A stretch of DNA of 13,607 nucleotides from Planctomycetes bacterium SM23_32 (GCA_001303885.1 LJUE01000021.1:1-13607); one strand, 5' to 3'. Counted from the stretch's first letter, positions 1-6,575 are shown. Made by a program: numbers and translations. Notes: a model not told the origin generated them from the sequence alone.

Positions 1-499
1 CTTTGTAGTGGCGCTTGCGCGGGTACTTCTGCGGAACGCGCACGGGTTCGAGGTCAAAGTAGTAATCGTCCGACTTCGTCAACCAAATGATGCATTCGTG
101 GCGCCCGGAGAAGCGGTTCTTGCAGTGGAGGCCGTGGCCGAAACGCCAGACGATGCGGTTCCGCATGCTGAGCCCGAGGCCACAGAAGACCGGGAAGAGA
201 GCCGCGTCCAGAGGCACAATGGCGCCGTTCTCCACGTAGTTTCCCACTTGCCAGCATATGCTCCCGTCGGCGCGTAAGACGCGCACGCACTGGGCAATGA
301 CCGCACGCTGCTGTTCGAGGTATTCGTTGAGTTCGAGCCGTTCCTCGTATTCCTTGCCTATGTTATACGGCGGCGAAGTGACCACCAATTGCATCGAACT
401 GTCCGGCAGCGTGGCGAGGAAATCAAGGCAATCTCCGTGGTAAAGCGTTACCTGATTGCCCGGAGAGAAGGTGCTGGCGATGATGACGGCTCGGAACAT
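1..499 (-). CDS. DNA N4-cytosine/N6-adenine methyltransferase, N-terminal part (cut by window edge)
   Basis: This is a SAM-dependent amino-methyltransferase of DNA. The 166 visible residues carry the catalytic motif IV as T-S-P-P-Y at residues 41-45, followed by NIGKEYE. Just before it is the segment TLYHGDCLDFL, which usually precedes motif IV in the beta-type enzymes. S-P-P-Y rather than D-P-P-Y is commonest in N4-cytosine enzymes, but many N6-adenine enzymes share it, so the base cannot be decided. The later stretches QVGNYV and GRHECIIWLTK fit the core fold. The FxG SAM-binding motif would lie beyond position 1. The ATG at 499-497 follows a GGGGGAAG ribosome site with 5 nt spacing. The frame stays open upstream to the acr3 stop at 659, but no good start is seen there. 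No restriction endonuclease is visible, so it may be an orphan or phage-type enzyme, or its partner may lie to the left. Confidence 0.88.
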   Translation of the reverse strand, partial: MFRAVIIASTFSPGNQVTLYHGDCLDFLATLPDSSMQLVVTSPPYNIGKEYEERLELNEYLEQQRAVIAQCVRVLRADGSICWQVGNYVENGAIVPLDAALFPVFCGLGLSMRNRIVWRFGHGLHCKNRFSGRHECIIWLTKSDDYYFDLEPVRVPQKYPRKRHYK

Positions 500-640
500 C
501 TGAGCTTCCCCCTGCGCACCGTGCTCGAACGACGATCCAGACGTATTGTAACGTCCATTGTTCAGAAAGCAAGCCGGCGCGCCTTCGGTCTCTGCCCGCT
601 GGGCCCGTGAGTAAGCTGCGGCCGGCCTCGTATAGCGGAC

Positions 641-655
641 CGCCAAAGGCTGGCG
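641..655 (-). terminator. Short hairpin just after acr3, possible weak terminator
   Basis: CGCCAAAGGCTGGCG forms a 5-bp stem (CGCCA/TGGCG) with a 5-nt loop, 4 nt past the acr3 stop codon. There is no T-run after it on the minus strand, so it is not a classical intrinsic terminator. It may end the ars transcript partially or protect its 3' end. Confidence 0.3.
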
Positions 656-658
656 CGC

Positions 659-1870
659 CTACTGAGCGGGGCCGGGGGCGGCCTGTGGCGTGCCGTCGAA
701 CCAGCCCCGGGTGCGCAGGCATATCCTGACCAGCATCAGCATCACCGGCACTTCTATCAACACGCCCACCACCGTCGCCAGGGCCGCGCCGGAGGCGAGC
801 CCGAAGACCATCACCGAGGTGGCGATGGCCACTTCGAAGTGGTTGGAGGCCCCGATCATGGCTGAGGGGGCGGCGTCCTCGTAGTCCAGCTTCAGAGCCT
901 TGGCCAGCCCGTAACCGAGCCAGAAGATGACGTTGGTCTGGATGAAGAGCGGCACGGCGATCCAGAGGATGGTAAGGGGGTTGGCGAGGATCACCTCCCC
1001 CTTGAAGCTGAACAGCAGCACCAGCGTGACCAGCAGCGCCATGATGGTGACCGGCGTCAGCACGTGCAGGAACTTCTCCTCGAACCACGCCCTGCCCTTG
1101 GCCCTGATGACCCACTTGCGGGAGAAGCAGCCCGCCACGAGGGGCAGCGCCACGTAGATGCCGATCGAGAGCACCAGCGCCTGCCAGGGCACCGGCAGCC
1201 GCCCGACGCCGAGCAGGAACCCACCGAGCGGGCCGTAGAGCAGGAGCATCGTCAGCGAGTTGATGGCGACCATTACCAGCGTGTGCCCGTCGTTGCCCCG
1301 TGCCAGGTAGCCCCAGACCAGCACCATCGCCGTGCAGGGCGCAATGCCCAGCAGGATGCAGCCGGCTAGGTAGCTGCGCCACAGGGGCACCGCCAGCACT
1401 TTCACGCCGTCCCGGAGCACCACCTCGCCGACGCCGTACGGGGCGCCCACCTCGAGGTCGAGCCCGAACGGCATCTTCACGTAGTCCAGCGCGTCGGCGC
1501 CAATCAGCCCGCGGAACAGCACGCCCAGGAACACCAGGGCGATCACATACATGGTGAACGGCTTGACGGCCCAGTTCACAAACAGGGTCAGCCCGACGGG
1601 CCTGACGTTCCTGCCGGCCTTCAGCACCTCGCCGAAGTCTATCTTCACCATGATGGGATACATCATGCAGAAGAGGCAGACGGCGATGGGGATGCTCACG
1701 ACGGGGGCGTTGCCCACGTAGACGGCCAGCCCGTCCAGCCACTGCGCCGCGCCCGGCGCCAGCCTGCCCAGCACGATGCCGGCCAGTATGCACGCGATGA
1801 CCCAGACGTAGAGGTATCGCTCGAAGAAGCTGAGCGCGCGCGTCTCCGAGAACGGAGGTTGCGATGGCAT
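659..1870 (-). CDS. acr3: Arsenite efflux permease, Acr3 type (ArsB-equivalent)
   Basis: This integral inner-membrane carrier exports As(III), and sometimes Sb(III), using the proton gradient. It is 403 residues with about ten hydrophobic helices (bile acid:sodium symporter fold). Acr3 hallmarks are present: FCMMYPIMVKIDF at about residues 67-79, FVNWAVKPF at about 97-105, the helix with APCTAMVLVWGY carrying Cys179, and ASNHFEVAIA with Glu336. Cys and Glu at the equivalent positions are essential in characterised Acr3 proteins. It is longer than the usual 350-360 residues because of extra sequence at about 122-165, before the Cys helix. The ATG at 1870 has an AGGAGA ribosome site 9 nt upstream. 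It starts 13 nt after the arsM stop and is the last gene of the arsR operon, so it should be co-transcribed and induced by arsenic. Confidence 0.95.
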   Translation of the reverse strand: MPSQPPFSETRALSFFERYLYVWVIACILAGIVLGRLAPGAAQWLDGLAVYVGNAPVVSIPIAVCLFCMMYPIMVKIDFGEVLKAGRNVRPVGLTLFVNWAVKPFTMYVIALVFLGVLFRGLIGADALDYVKMPFGLDLEVGAPYGVGEVVLRDGVKVLAVPLWRSYLAGCILLGIAPCTAMVLVWGYLARGNDGHTLVMVAINSLTMLLLYGPLGGFLLGVGRLPVPWQALVLSIGIYVALPLVAGCFSRKWVIRAKGRAWFEEKFLHVLTPVTIMALLVTLVLLFSFKGEVILANPLTILWIAVPLFIQTNVIFWLGYGLAKALKLDYEDAAPSAMIGASNHFEVAIATSVMVFGLASGAALATVVGVLIEVPVMLMLVRICLRTRGWFDGTPQAAPGPAQ

Positions 1871-1883
1871 CGTCGGCAGTCTC

Positions 1884-2741
1884 CTATGCGCCTTCGGGCC
1901 TCGTCGCCCTGATGTCCATGCTCACGACGTAGTCACTGGAGACCGTGCCTTCCGGCAGCAACTCCGCGATCGCCGCGAACGTGCGGTCGCCCCAGTCGGC
2001 CGGGTCGCCCGAGTAGATGGGCCGGCTCACCGCCTCGACCTCGGCCAGTCCGGCCTCGCGCGCCATGCGCACGCTCTCGTCCACGGACACGGCGCCTGCC
2101 ATGCAGCCGATCCGCGCCTCAACGGACTGCGCCAGGGCAGGCGGCAGCGGCTGAAGAAGGGCCAGGTCGCTCACGGCCACCCTCCCGCCGGGCCTCAGCA
2201 CGCGGGCAATCTCCCGCCAGACCTGCGGCTTGTCCGGCGACAGGTTGATCACACAGTTCGAGATGACGCAGTCAACCGACGCGTCCGGGACCGGCAGGTG
2301 TTCGATCTCACCGAGACAGAACTCGACGTTGTCCAGTCCGGTCGCGGCGCAGAACTGCTCCACGTTGGAGGGTGCCTTCGAGATCATCTCGGGCGTCATG
2401 TCCACGCCGATGGCGCGGCCGGTTGGGCCGACGTTGCGCGCCGCGATGAACACGTCGAGGCCGCCCCCCGAGCCGAGGTCTAGCACGACCTCGCCCGGCT
2501 TGAGCGCGGCCAACGTAGCGGGGTTTCCGCAGGAGAGCCCCATGTTCGCCCCTTCGGGCAGGCCGGCCAGCTCCTGCTCCCCGTAGCCCAGCCTGCCCGC
2601 GACCGCGTCTGGCCCGGCGGCCTGTCCGCAAGAGGCACGCTCGCCGCAGCAGGGCCCCGCCGAGCGTGCGATCTCGGCGTAGCCCCTGCGCACCGTCTCC
2701 CGGACGGCGTGCTTGTCCTGATCCTGCTCACCACCCGCCAT
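1884..2741 (-). CDS. arsM: Arsenite S-adenosylmethionine methyltransferase
   Basis: ArsM transfers methyl groups from SAM to As(III) in the cytosol, giving mono-, di- and trimethylated arsenicals, the last volatile. The 285-residue protein has the SAM-binding motif I as DLGSGGGLD at residues 88-96, then VDMTPEMI with the acidic ribose-binding Asp. The three cysteines that bind As(III) in characterised ArsM align as Cys71 (LSCGNP), Cys163 (SNCVINLSPDK) and Cys213 (IGCMAGA). An N-terminal CC-x5-C cluster (Cys31, Cys32, Cys38) fits the extra arsenic-relay cysteines of many bacterial homologues. SKAPSN after motif II, where SKAR is usual, is a small oddity. The ATG at 2741 follows GAGG with 8 nt spacing. 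It sits between the thioredoxin relic and acr3 in the arsR operon. Confidence 0.96.
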   Translation of the reverse strand: MAGGEQDQDKHAVRETVRRGYAEIARSAGPCCGERASCGQAAGPDAVAGRLGYGEQELAGLPEGANMGLSCGNPATLAALKPGEVVLDLGSGGGLDVFIAARNVGPTGRAIGVDMTPEMISKAPSNVEQFCAATGLDNVEFCLGEIEHLPVPDASVDCVISNCVINLSPDKPQVWREIARVLRPGGRVAVSDLALLQPLPPALAQSVEARIGCMAGAVSVDESVRMAREAGLAEVEAVSRPIYSGDPADWGDRTFAAIAELLPEGTVSSDYVVSMDIRATRPEGA

Positions 2742-2783
2742 CTCTCGATCCTCGCTGCTTGCAGTTCGGGGTATCGCCGGGTC

Positions 2784-2867
2784 TCAGCCCAGCATGCGCC
2801 TTAGTTCCTCCTTCGTCGCCACCTTGCCGGTCACTTGCACTTCGGCCGGCACGTTCAGCATCGTCAT
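2784..2867 (-). pseudogene. 27-codon remnant of a thioredoxin-like (thioredoxin_3) gene
   Basis: A 27-residue frame begins MTMLNVPAEVQVTG and ends KVATKEELRRMLG. The second half strongly resembles the C-terminal strand and last helix of the small thioredoxin-fold 'redox-active disulfide' proteins that often sit in ars operons (pattern V-x-G-K-V-x-T-x-E-E-L-x-x-M-L). The CxxC active site and the first two thirds of the fold are missing. The previous gene ends only 21 nt upstream, so the N-terminal part has been deleted. A GGGGAAGGG site 7 nt before the ATG could still allow translation. It lies in frame with the upstream Fe-S gene after that gene's TGA. I infer a deletion relic; a genuine micro-protein is the alternative. 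Confidence 0.5.
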
Positions 2868-2888
2868 CGCGCAGCCCTTCCCCGGCGC

Positions 2889-3203
2889 TCAGGCGCCCAC
2901 GCCGGCGCAGACCTCAAGAAGGGCGTCCTTCAGGTGGGCCGCCTCGCCCGCGAAGACCGGCCGGCACCGGTAGACGGGCGCCTCGGCGCCGTGCACCTTC
3001 ACGGCAAAGGCCAGGCAGCTCTGCTCGCCGCAGCATCCGCAGTTCGTGCCTGGCAGGCGCCGGAGTATCTCGATGGCCGGCGCCCCCACGAGCCGGTAGG
3101 CGGGGTCCGGGCGCACGACGCGGTATGGCAGACCGGCCCGGTCCAGCAGCTCGACCGCAGCCGCAAAATCCGCCTCTCGCGCGAACGCGGTGACCAGCTC
3201 TAT
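2889..3203 (-). CDS. Small [4Fe-4S]-cluster-domain protein of the ars operon
   Basis: About 104 residues. The centre carries TNCGCCGEQSCLAFA and a later Cys, giving Cys-x2-Cys-x4-Cys-x16-Cys (55, 58, 63, 80 in this numbering). This is the pattern of the 'FeS' domain found in acetyl-CoA synthase subunits, RnfB and related proteins, and it should bind one [4Fe-4S] cluster. The first 50 residues look like a small alpha/beta carrier-like domain. The role is unknown; redox support or metalloid handling beside arsR and arsM is an inference. The start is not clear: no ATG, GTG or TTG lies near the arsR stop in this frame. I use the ATA at 3203 because it places a GAGG site 8 nt upstream; the CTG at 3197 and a GTG at 3116 (75 residues, losing most of the N-terminal domain) are alternatives. 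Translation is probably coupled to arsR, whose stop lies 10 nt before the ATA. Confidence 0.75.
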   Translation of the reverse strand: MELVTAFAREADFAAAVELLDRAGLPYRVVRPDPAYRLVGAPAIEILRRLPGTNCGCCGEQSCLAFAVKVHGAEAPVYRCRPVFAGEAAHLKDALLEVCAGVGA

Positions 3204-3213
3204 CTTCCTGCCC

Positions 3214-3540
3214 TCAAAGCCCGGCCAGGGCAGCCCTGGCGTCCTCCATCTGCTCGCGCAGGACGCGCGAGGCACAGGAGAGGAACTCGAGCACACAGGG
3301 CGTCTTGAGCCTGTAGAAGACCCAGAGCCCGTCCTTGCGCGACTCCAGCACGCCGGCGTTGACCATGAGGCCCAGGTGGCGCGAGACGTTCGAACGCTCC
3401 GCGCCGACGTGCTCCGCGATGTCGCAGACACAACACTCGCCGCCCCTCAGGAACTCCGCGATGGCCACCCGCAGGGGATGGGCCAGCGCCTTGAGCACCT
3501 CGGCCTTCAGTTCACACACCTTCCGCGCACCTTCGTCCAT
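3214..3540 (-). CDS. arsR: ArsR-family arsenic-responsive repressor
   Basis: This winged-helix dimer of 108 residues binds the ars promoter and releases it when As(III) binds. Residues 10-30 give the N-terminal helices (KALAHPLRVAIAEFLRGGE). Residues 36-39 read C-C-V-C followed by D, a variant of the E-L-C-V-C-D metal-binding signature at the start of the recognition region. The helix-turn-helix follows with IAEHVGAERSNVSRHLGLM. The third Cys of the E. coli-type CxCxxC triad is absent; Cys36/Cys37/Cys39 can supply three thiols, and Cys9, Cys82 and Cys89 are further candidates. The ATG at 3540 has only a weak GGGTG 11 nt upstream. It is the first gene of the operon and lies directly under a promoter and inverted repeat, which predicts autoregulation. 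Confidence 0.93.
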   Translation of the reverse strand: MDEGARKVCELKAEVLKALAHPLRVAIAEFLRGGECCVCDIAEHVGAERSNVSRHLGLMVNAGVLESRKDGLWVFYRLKTPCVLEFLSCASRVLREQMEDARAALAGL

Positions 3541-3565
3541 CGGCGGGATTCACCCCAGGAGACTG

Positions 3566-3583
3566 TGTGATTGAACACTCACA
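3566..3583. promoter_or_regulatory. Candidate ArsR operator (imperfect inverted repeat)
   Basis: TGTGATTGAACACTCACA is an 18-bp imperfect palindrome, with seven of nine positions paired between the arms (TGTGAtTGa against TGTGAgTGt). It starts at the last base of the predicted -10 box and covers the likely transcription start of arsR, as expected for a repressor site. Assignment to this ArsR is by position only. Confidence 0.6.
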
Positions 3584-3611
3584 TAGTAACGCACTGGACG
3601 CCCGCTATCAA
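3583..3611 (-). promoter_or_regulatory. Predicted sigma70-type promoter of the ars operon
   Basis: On the minus strand TTGATA (-35, at 3606-3611, five of six matches to TTGACA) is followed after exactly 17 nt by TACTAT (-10, at 3583-3588, four of six matches to TATAAT). Transcription would start within the inverted repeat at 3566-3583, giving a leader of about 35 nt before arsR. Confidence 0.65.
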
Positions 3612-3660
3612 CGCCCGGCGGCGACGCCACCGCCCGAGGGGTGCGCGCTGCAGCCGGGAG

Positions 3661-3975
3661 CGGGCCACCGTTGCTGACTCCCTCGTCAGGGAGGCCACCG
3701 TGCTGTACGCTCGCATCGGGGGAAGGAGGCCCCGGAGCGGCAGGAGGAGCTCTACGGCGGGCTGGACCCCGAGCGGGTGGAGTTCACCCCGGGGCGCGAC
3801 ATCGTGCTGCCGGAGAGGGAGGCGCTCGGCGCGCACAGCCGCGTGATCCCCCCCGGTCGGCGCGGTGGACGGCAAGCCGGCGGAGGTGGACTGGCAGTTC
3901 AGCTTCCAGGACGTGCGCGATCAGGCGAACCAAGTCTTCGGGCGCGTCGAAGCTATTCGCCGAAGGTGGCGGTGA
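3661..3975 (+). pseudogene. Frameshifted remnant of an unidentified protein gene
   Basis: Three successive frames join into one plausible protein if a G is added to the 5-G run at 3718-3722 and a C is removed from the 7-C run at 3848-3854. The segments read VADSLVREATVLYARIG, then KEAPERQEELYGGLDPERV through GAHSRVIPP, then VGAVDGKPAEVDWQFSF through VEAIRRRW, with a stop at 3973-3975. Codons in the last two segments end almost only in G or C, as in the real genes nearby, while the other frames do not give sensible protein. The 5' limit is not defined; the frame must be cut off before the ars promoter. I do not recognise the family. The tail overlaps the end of the opposite-strand lipoprotein gene by 23 nt. 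Sequencing error in the homopolymers is an alternative to decay. Confidence 0.45.
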
Positions 3976-4357
3976 GGGCGCCGGCGACCTGGCCGTCGGC
4001 CGGCTCACGGCGCACGATGACGAGAAACGGGCCGTGGACGTGGTACGTCAGCGGGCGGCCGGTGCCTTCGAGCTGTGCGCCGGTCGCCGCGAGCTTCGCC
4101 GCCGCCACGGCCATCTCCAGGTGCTCCTCCTTCTCGATGCGGTACAGCTCGACGTCCAGCCCCTCGCCCCGCAGGCGCAGGCCCCGGCCCTGGACCTTCG
4201 GCAGGGCGGCCGTCTCGCTCACCTCGTAGGCCACGCCGCGCTGTCTCAACGCGGCCGCCAGCTCCTCCACGCTCATGCCCTCCCGCCCCCGGCATCCGGC
4301 CGCCGCCGCCGCGAGCGCCAGCATCCCGAGGAGCGCTCCGACCTTGCTCGCCCCCAT
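3953..4357 (-). CDS. Putative lipoprotein associated with the ABC exporter
   Basis: 134 residues. The N-terminus is a lipoprotein signal: a short charged start, a hydrophobic stretch (VGALLGMLALAAAA) and the lipobox A-A-G-C, so the mature protein would begin at Cys22 and be lipid-anchored on the outer side of the inner membrane. The rest is soluble, about 110 residues with mixed alpha/beta character, and resembles no family I know. The ATG at 4357 follows GGAAGGGGGA. It begins 25 nt after the ABC permease stop and is the last gene of the ArsR-like/ABC operon, so a role as substrate-binding or accessory subunit of that exporter is a reasonable inference from position only. Confidence 0.75.
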   Translation of the reverse strand: MGASKVGALLGMLALAAAAAGCRGREGMSVEELAAALRQRGVAYEVSETAALPKVQGRGLRLRGEGLDVELYRIEKEEHLEMAVAAAKLAATGAQLEGTGRPLTYHVHGPFLVIVRREPADGQVAGALTATFGE

Positions 4358-4382
4358 GCCTCGTCCCCCTTCCGAATCGCCG

Positions 4383-5144
4383 TCAGAGGCCCTTGGCGCG
4401 CCAGCGCCGGTGGAAGCGGCAGGCGCCCCAGAACAGCACCGCCGTGAATCCCGCCAGCATAACGAGGCTCAGCCAGGCCGGGAAGTAGGCGACCTGGCCG
4501 AAGCCGGCGCGGATCAGGTCCCCGGCATAGGAGAGCGGCGAGACGGGCGAGACCCAGCGCGCCCACGCCGGCATCCGGGCAATGGGCAGGAAGACGCCGC
4601 TCACGAACAGCAGCGGCAGCCGCACCAGGTTCGACAGCAGCATGATGTTGGAGGGGTTGCTGGCGGGAGGGGCAGCCAGCAGCACGCCGAGCGAGGCGAA
4701 GCTCAGCGCGCCCAGGATGATGCCCGGCACAAGCAGGAGCGCGTTCGTCACCGCCGCGTCCGTCAGCGCCAGCCCGAGGGCTATGGGTATCACGGAGAGG
4801 CAGGCGCCGAAGGCCAGGCCGCTGAGGACGTCGCCGGCCAGGATCGCCCGCAGCGAGATGGGCGACGAGATAAGGCGTTCGTATGTCCTGGCCCGGCGCT
4901 CCCACGGCGTCACGAGCGGCCCGACGGCAGTGGCCGTGAACCAGAGCGCCATCGCCACCATGCCCGGCACGATCTCCTCCGGCGCGACCGGCCGACCCAT
5001 CTTGAAGGTCAGGAAGAAGAACACCGGGAACAGCACGCCGAAGATCAGGACCGGCGGTTTCAGGTAGTAGAGGAGGGCGTTCTTCTTGGCTATCACCAGC
5101 GCCCCGTGGGCCTCTCGTCGCCAGGTCCGTGCCGTCTCGCTCAT
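4383..5144 (-). CDS. ABC-2 type exporter permease
   Basis: A 253-residue inner-membrane protein with about six hydrophobic segments. It follows the ABC-2 pattern: a cytoplasmic N-terminal helix with KKNALLYYLKPP, a first membrane helix ending FPVFFFLTF, a loop rich in R/E (PWERRARTYERLISSPIS) and a helix pair near LPLLFVSGVFLPIARMP, the conserved region before the last helices (WVSPVSPLSYAGDLIRA). It should form the membrane pore of a half-size exporter with the ATPase encoded just upstream. Its ATG overlaps the ATPase stop by 4 nt (ATGA at 5144-5141), implying coupled translation and a fixed stoichiometry. The substrate cannot be told from sequence; the ArsR-family gene heading the operon suggests a toxic ion or thiol conjugate, or a redox-related compound. 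Confidence 0.9.
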   Translation of the reverse strand: MSETARTWRREAHGALVIAKKNALLYYLKPPVLIFGVLFPVFFFLTFKMGRPVAPEEIVPGMVAMALWFTATAVGPLVTPWERRARTYERLISSPISLRAILAGDVLSGLAFGACLSVIPIALGLALTDAAVTNALLLVPGIILGALSFASLGVLLAAPPASNPSNIMLLSNLVRLPLLFVSGVFLPIARMPAWARWVSPVSPLSYAGDLIRAGFGQVAYFPAWLSLVMLAGFTAVLFWGACRFHRRWRAKGL

Positions 5145-6085
5145 GGCGCCTTCTCCCCGCCGCCCCCGCGGGTCAGGAAGAGGAAGACGTCTTCGAGGCT
5201 CGGCGTGCAGGTGCGCAGTTCCCGCACCTCCAGCCCTTCCCGGTCGGCCAGATCGGCCAGCGCCACCGCCGTGCGGCCGGGGCGCCGGGTGTAGAGGAGC
5301 ATGCGCTCGCCCTGCCGGGCGAGGCGCTCGACCTCGGGCAGGCCACGCAGTGCGGCCTCCTGTGGGCCGGGCCCCTCAAAGCTCACCTCGACGTACTGGC
5401 TGGCGCGCACGGTCTGACGGAGCTGATCGGGCGTGTCTATGGCGGCGATGCGACCCTCGTTGATGATGGCGACCCGGTCGCACATCTCCTCCGCCTCGGC
5501 CATGTTGTGCGTGGTCAGGAAGACCGTGAGGCCGTGGCCATTGAGGTCGCGGACGACCTGCCGGATCAGCCGCGCGCTCTGCACGTCAAGCCCGCTGGTC
5601 GGCTCGTCCAGGAAGAGCAGCTCCGGCCCACTCACCAGCGCCGAGCAGAGCATCAACCGCTGGCGCAGGCCCTTCGAGAGCCCGCGCGCCTTCTGCTTCC
5701 TCCGCTCACCGAGCCCCAGCAGGCCGAGCAGGCGCTCGCCCTCCTCCACGCGCCGGCAGCGCGGCACGCCGTGCAGCTCGGCCATGAGCATCACGTTGCG
5801 CCAGACGCTCAGGTCGAGGTAGACGTTCGCCTCCTCCGGCACGATCCCGAGATGCTCGCGCGCCGCGAGGGGCTCGGCGCATATGTCGTGCCCCTGGATG
5901 GTGGCCGTGCCCTCGGTGGGGTCCAGCACGCCCGTGAGCATGCGCACCGTGGTCGTCTTGCCCGCGCCGTTCGGGCCGAGAAAGCCGAAGACCTCGCCTT
6001 CGCTCACGCTGAAGCCCACGTGGTCCACGGCGACCAGGTCGCCGAACCGGCGCGTCAGGCCATGCACTTGGATCGCGGCCGCCAT
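5141..6085 (-). CDS. ABC exporter ATP-binding protein (DrrA-like subfamily)
   Basis: A 314-residue cytoplasmic ATPase that drives the ABC-2 permease. Walker A is GPNGAGKT at residues 37-44; the Q-loop position reads V-P-E-E at about 82-85, where many members of this subfamily also lack Gln; the signature is LSKGLRQRL at 136-144; Walker B is LLFLDEP at 156-162 with D-loop SGLD; and the switch His is in LTTHNM. A C-terminal extension of about 90 residues beyond the nucleotide-binding domain (from about 220) is typical of the daunorubicin-resistance-type ATPases. The ATG at 6085 follows GGGGG with about 7 nt spacing. It starts 15 nt after the Cys-rich peptide gene and overlaps the permease gene by 4 nt. 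Confidence 0.93.
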   Translation of the reverse strand: MAAAIQVHGLTRRFGDLVAVDHVGFSVSEGEVFGFLGPNGAGKTTTVRMLTGVLDPTEGTATIQGHDICAEPLAAREHLGIVPEEANVYLDLSVWRNVMLMAELHGVPRCRRVEEGERLLGLLGLGERRKQKARGLSKGLRQRLMLCSALVSGPELLFLDEPTSGLDVQSARLIRQVVRDLNGHGLTVFLTTHNMAEAEEMCDRVAIINEGRIAAIDTPDQLRQTVRASQYVEVSFEGPGPQEAALRGLPEVERLARQGERMLLYTRRPGRTAVALADLADREGLEVRELRTCTPSLEDVFLFLTRGGGGEKAP

Positions 6086-6100
6086 CGCGCTGCCCCCGGC

Positions 6101-6241
6101 CTACGTCTGCCGGGCCTTCTGCACACAGGGGTGCTCCTTGGCCTCTCCGTGGCATTCCTTGATCTGCTCGGGCGTGCAGCCTTGCGGCCTGCCCGTCAGC
6201 TTCTCGGGCTTCCGACAGCCGCCTGTGCCCTTCTTACACAT
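6101..6241 (-). CDS. Small Cys-rich peptide (46 residues) in the ArsR/ABC operon
   Basis: This 46-residue frame begins MCKKGTGGCRKPEKL and contains TPEQIKECHGEAKEHPC. It has five cysteines (2, 9, 22, 30, 39) and two histidines (31, 37), very high for its size, with no signal peptide or membrane segment. A strong GAGGAGG ribosome site lies before the ATG at 6241, and the gene fits exactly between the ArsR-family stop (6254) and the ABC ATPase start (6085), which argues that it is real. From memory, short proteins with a C-x-P-E-Q-I-x-E-C-H-G core occur beside ArsR-type regulators in anaerobes, without known function. A metal- or metalloid-binding role, such as a chaperone delivering ions to the exporter, is inferred from Cys/His content and context. 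Confidence 0.8.
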   Translation of the reverse strand: MCKKGTGGCRKPEKLTGRPQGCTPEQIKECHGEAKEHPCVQKARQT

Positions 6242-6253
6242 CGCCCTGCCTCC

Positions 6254-6559
6254 TCAAAGCTCGAGGCACGTCTTCTGCTCGTGGCCCGGCGCGAGGAGCT
6301 CCTCCGCCGTTGCGCGCCATTCGGCCAGGCGCTCCTCGTTGAGCCGGTAATGCATGAAATTGCCGCGCCTTTCCGCTTCCACCAGGCCAGCGTCGCGCAG
6401 TATGCGCAGGTGCTGGCTGACGGCGGCCGACGAGACGCCGAGCCGGTCCGCCAGCGCGCCGACGCAGAGCGCCCGGTCCTTCAGGAGCTGCACGATCCTC
6501 ACGCGCGCACCGACCGAGAGCACCTTCATGCGCCGGGCCATCTCGTTTGCGCCGAGCAT
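6254..6559 (-). CDS. ArsR-family transcriptional regulator heading the ABC operon
   Basis: 101 residues, a winged-helix regulator. The helix-turn-helix reads ALADRLGVSSAAVSQHLRIL at about residues 35-54, followed by the wing VEAERRGNFMHYRL. It lacks the C-x-C-D motif of the first arsR. Its only cysteines are Cys32, at the start of the DNA-binding region, and Cys98 in the C-terminal tail, so ligand sensing must use a different geometry; a Cys32-Cys98 pair across the dimer, a redox switch or no metal at all are all possible. The ATG at 6559 is well supported by AAGGAGG 4 nt upstream. It is first in an operon with the Cys-rich peptide, the ABC exporter and a lipoprotein, which it probably represses together with itself. 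Confidence 0.9.
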   Translation of the reverse strand: MLGANEMARRMKVLSVGARVRIVQLLKDRALCVGALADRLGVSSAAVSQHLRILRDAGLVEAERRGNFMHYRLNEERLAEWRATAEELLAPGHEQKTCLEL

Positions 6560-6575
6560 GCCGCCTCCTTAAGTA

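Noticed and set aside
423..1793. 456-codon open frame on minus overlapping acr3
   Set aside because: It is a shifted frame of acr3, rich in R, G and A, with no family features. The acr3 frame has membrane helices and conserved motifs.
2889..2891. TGA at the end of the Fe-S gene as a selenocysteine codon reading through into the thioredoxin-like tail
   Set aside because: The tail is in frame, but the residues between the TGA and the tail are too few for a thioredoxin fold and no convincing SECIS-like hairpin was seen. A deletion is simpler.
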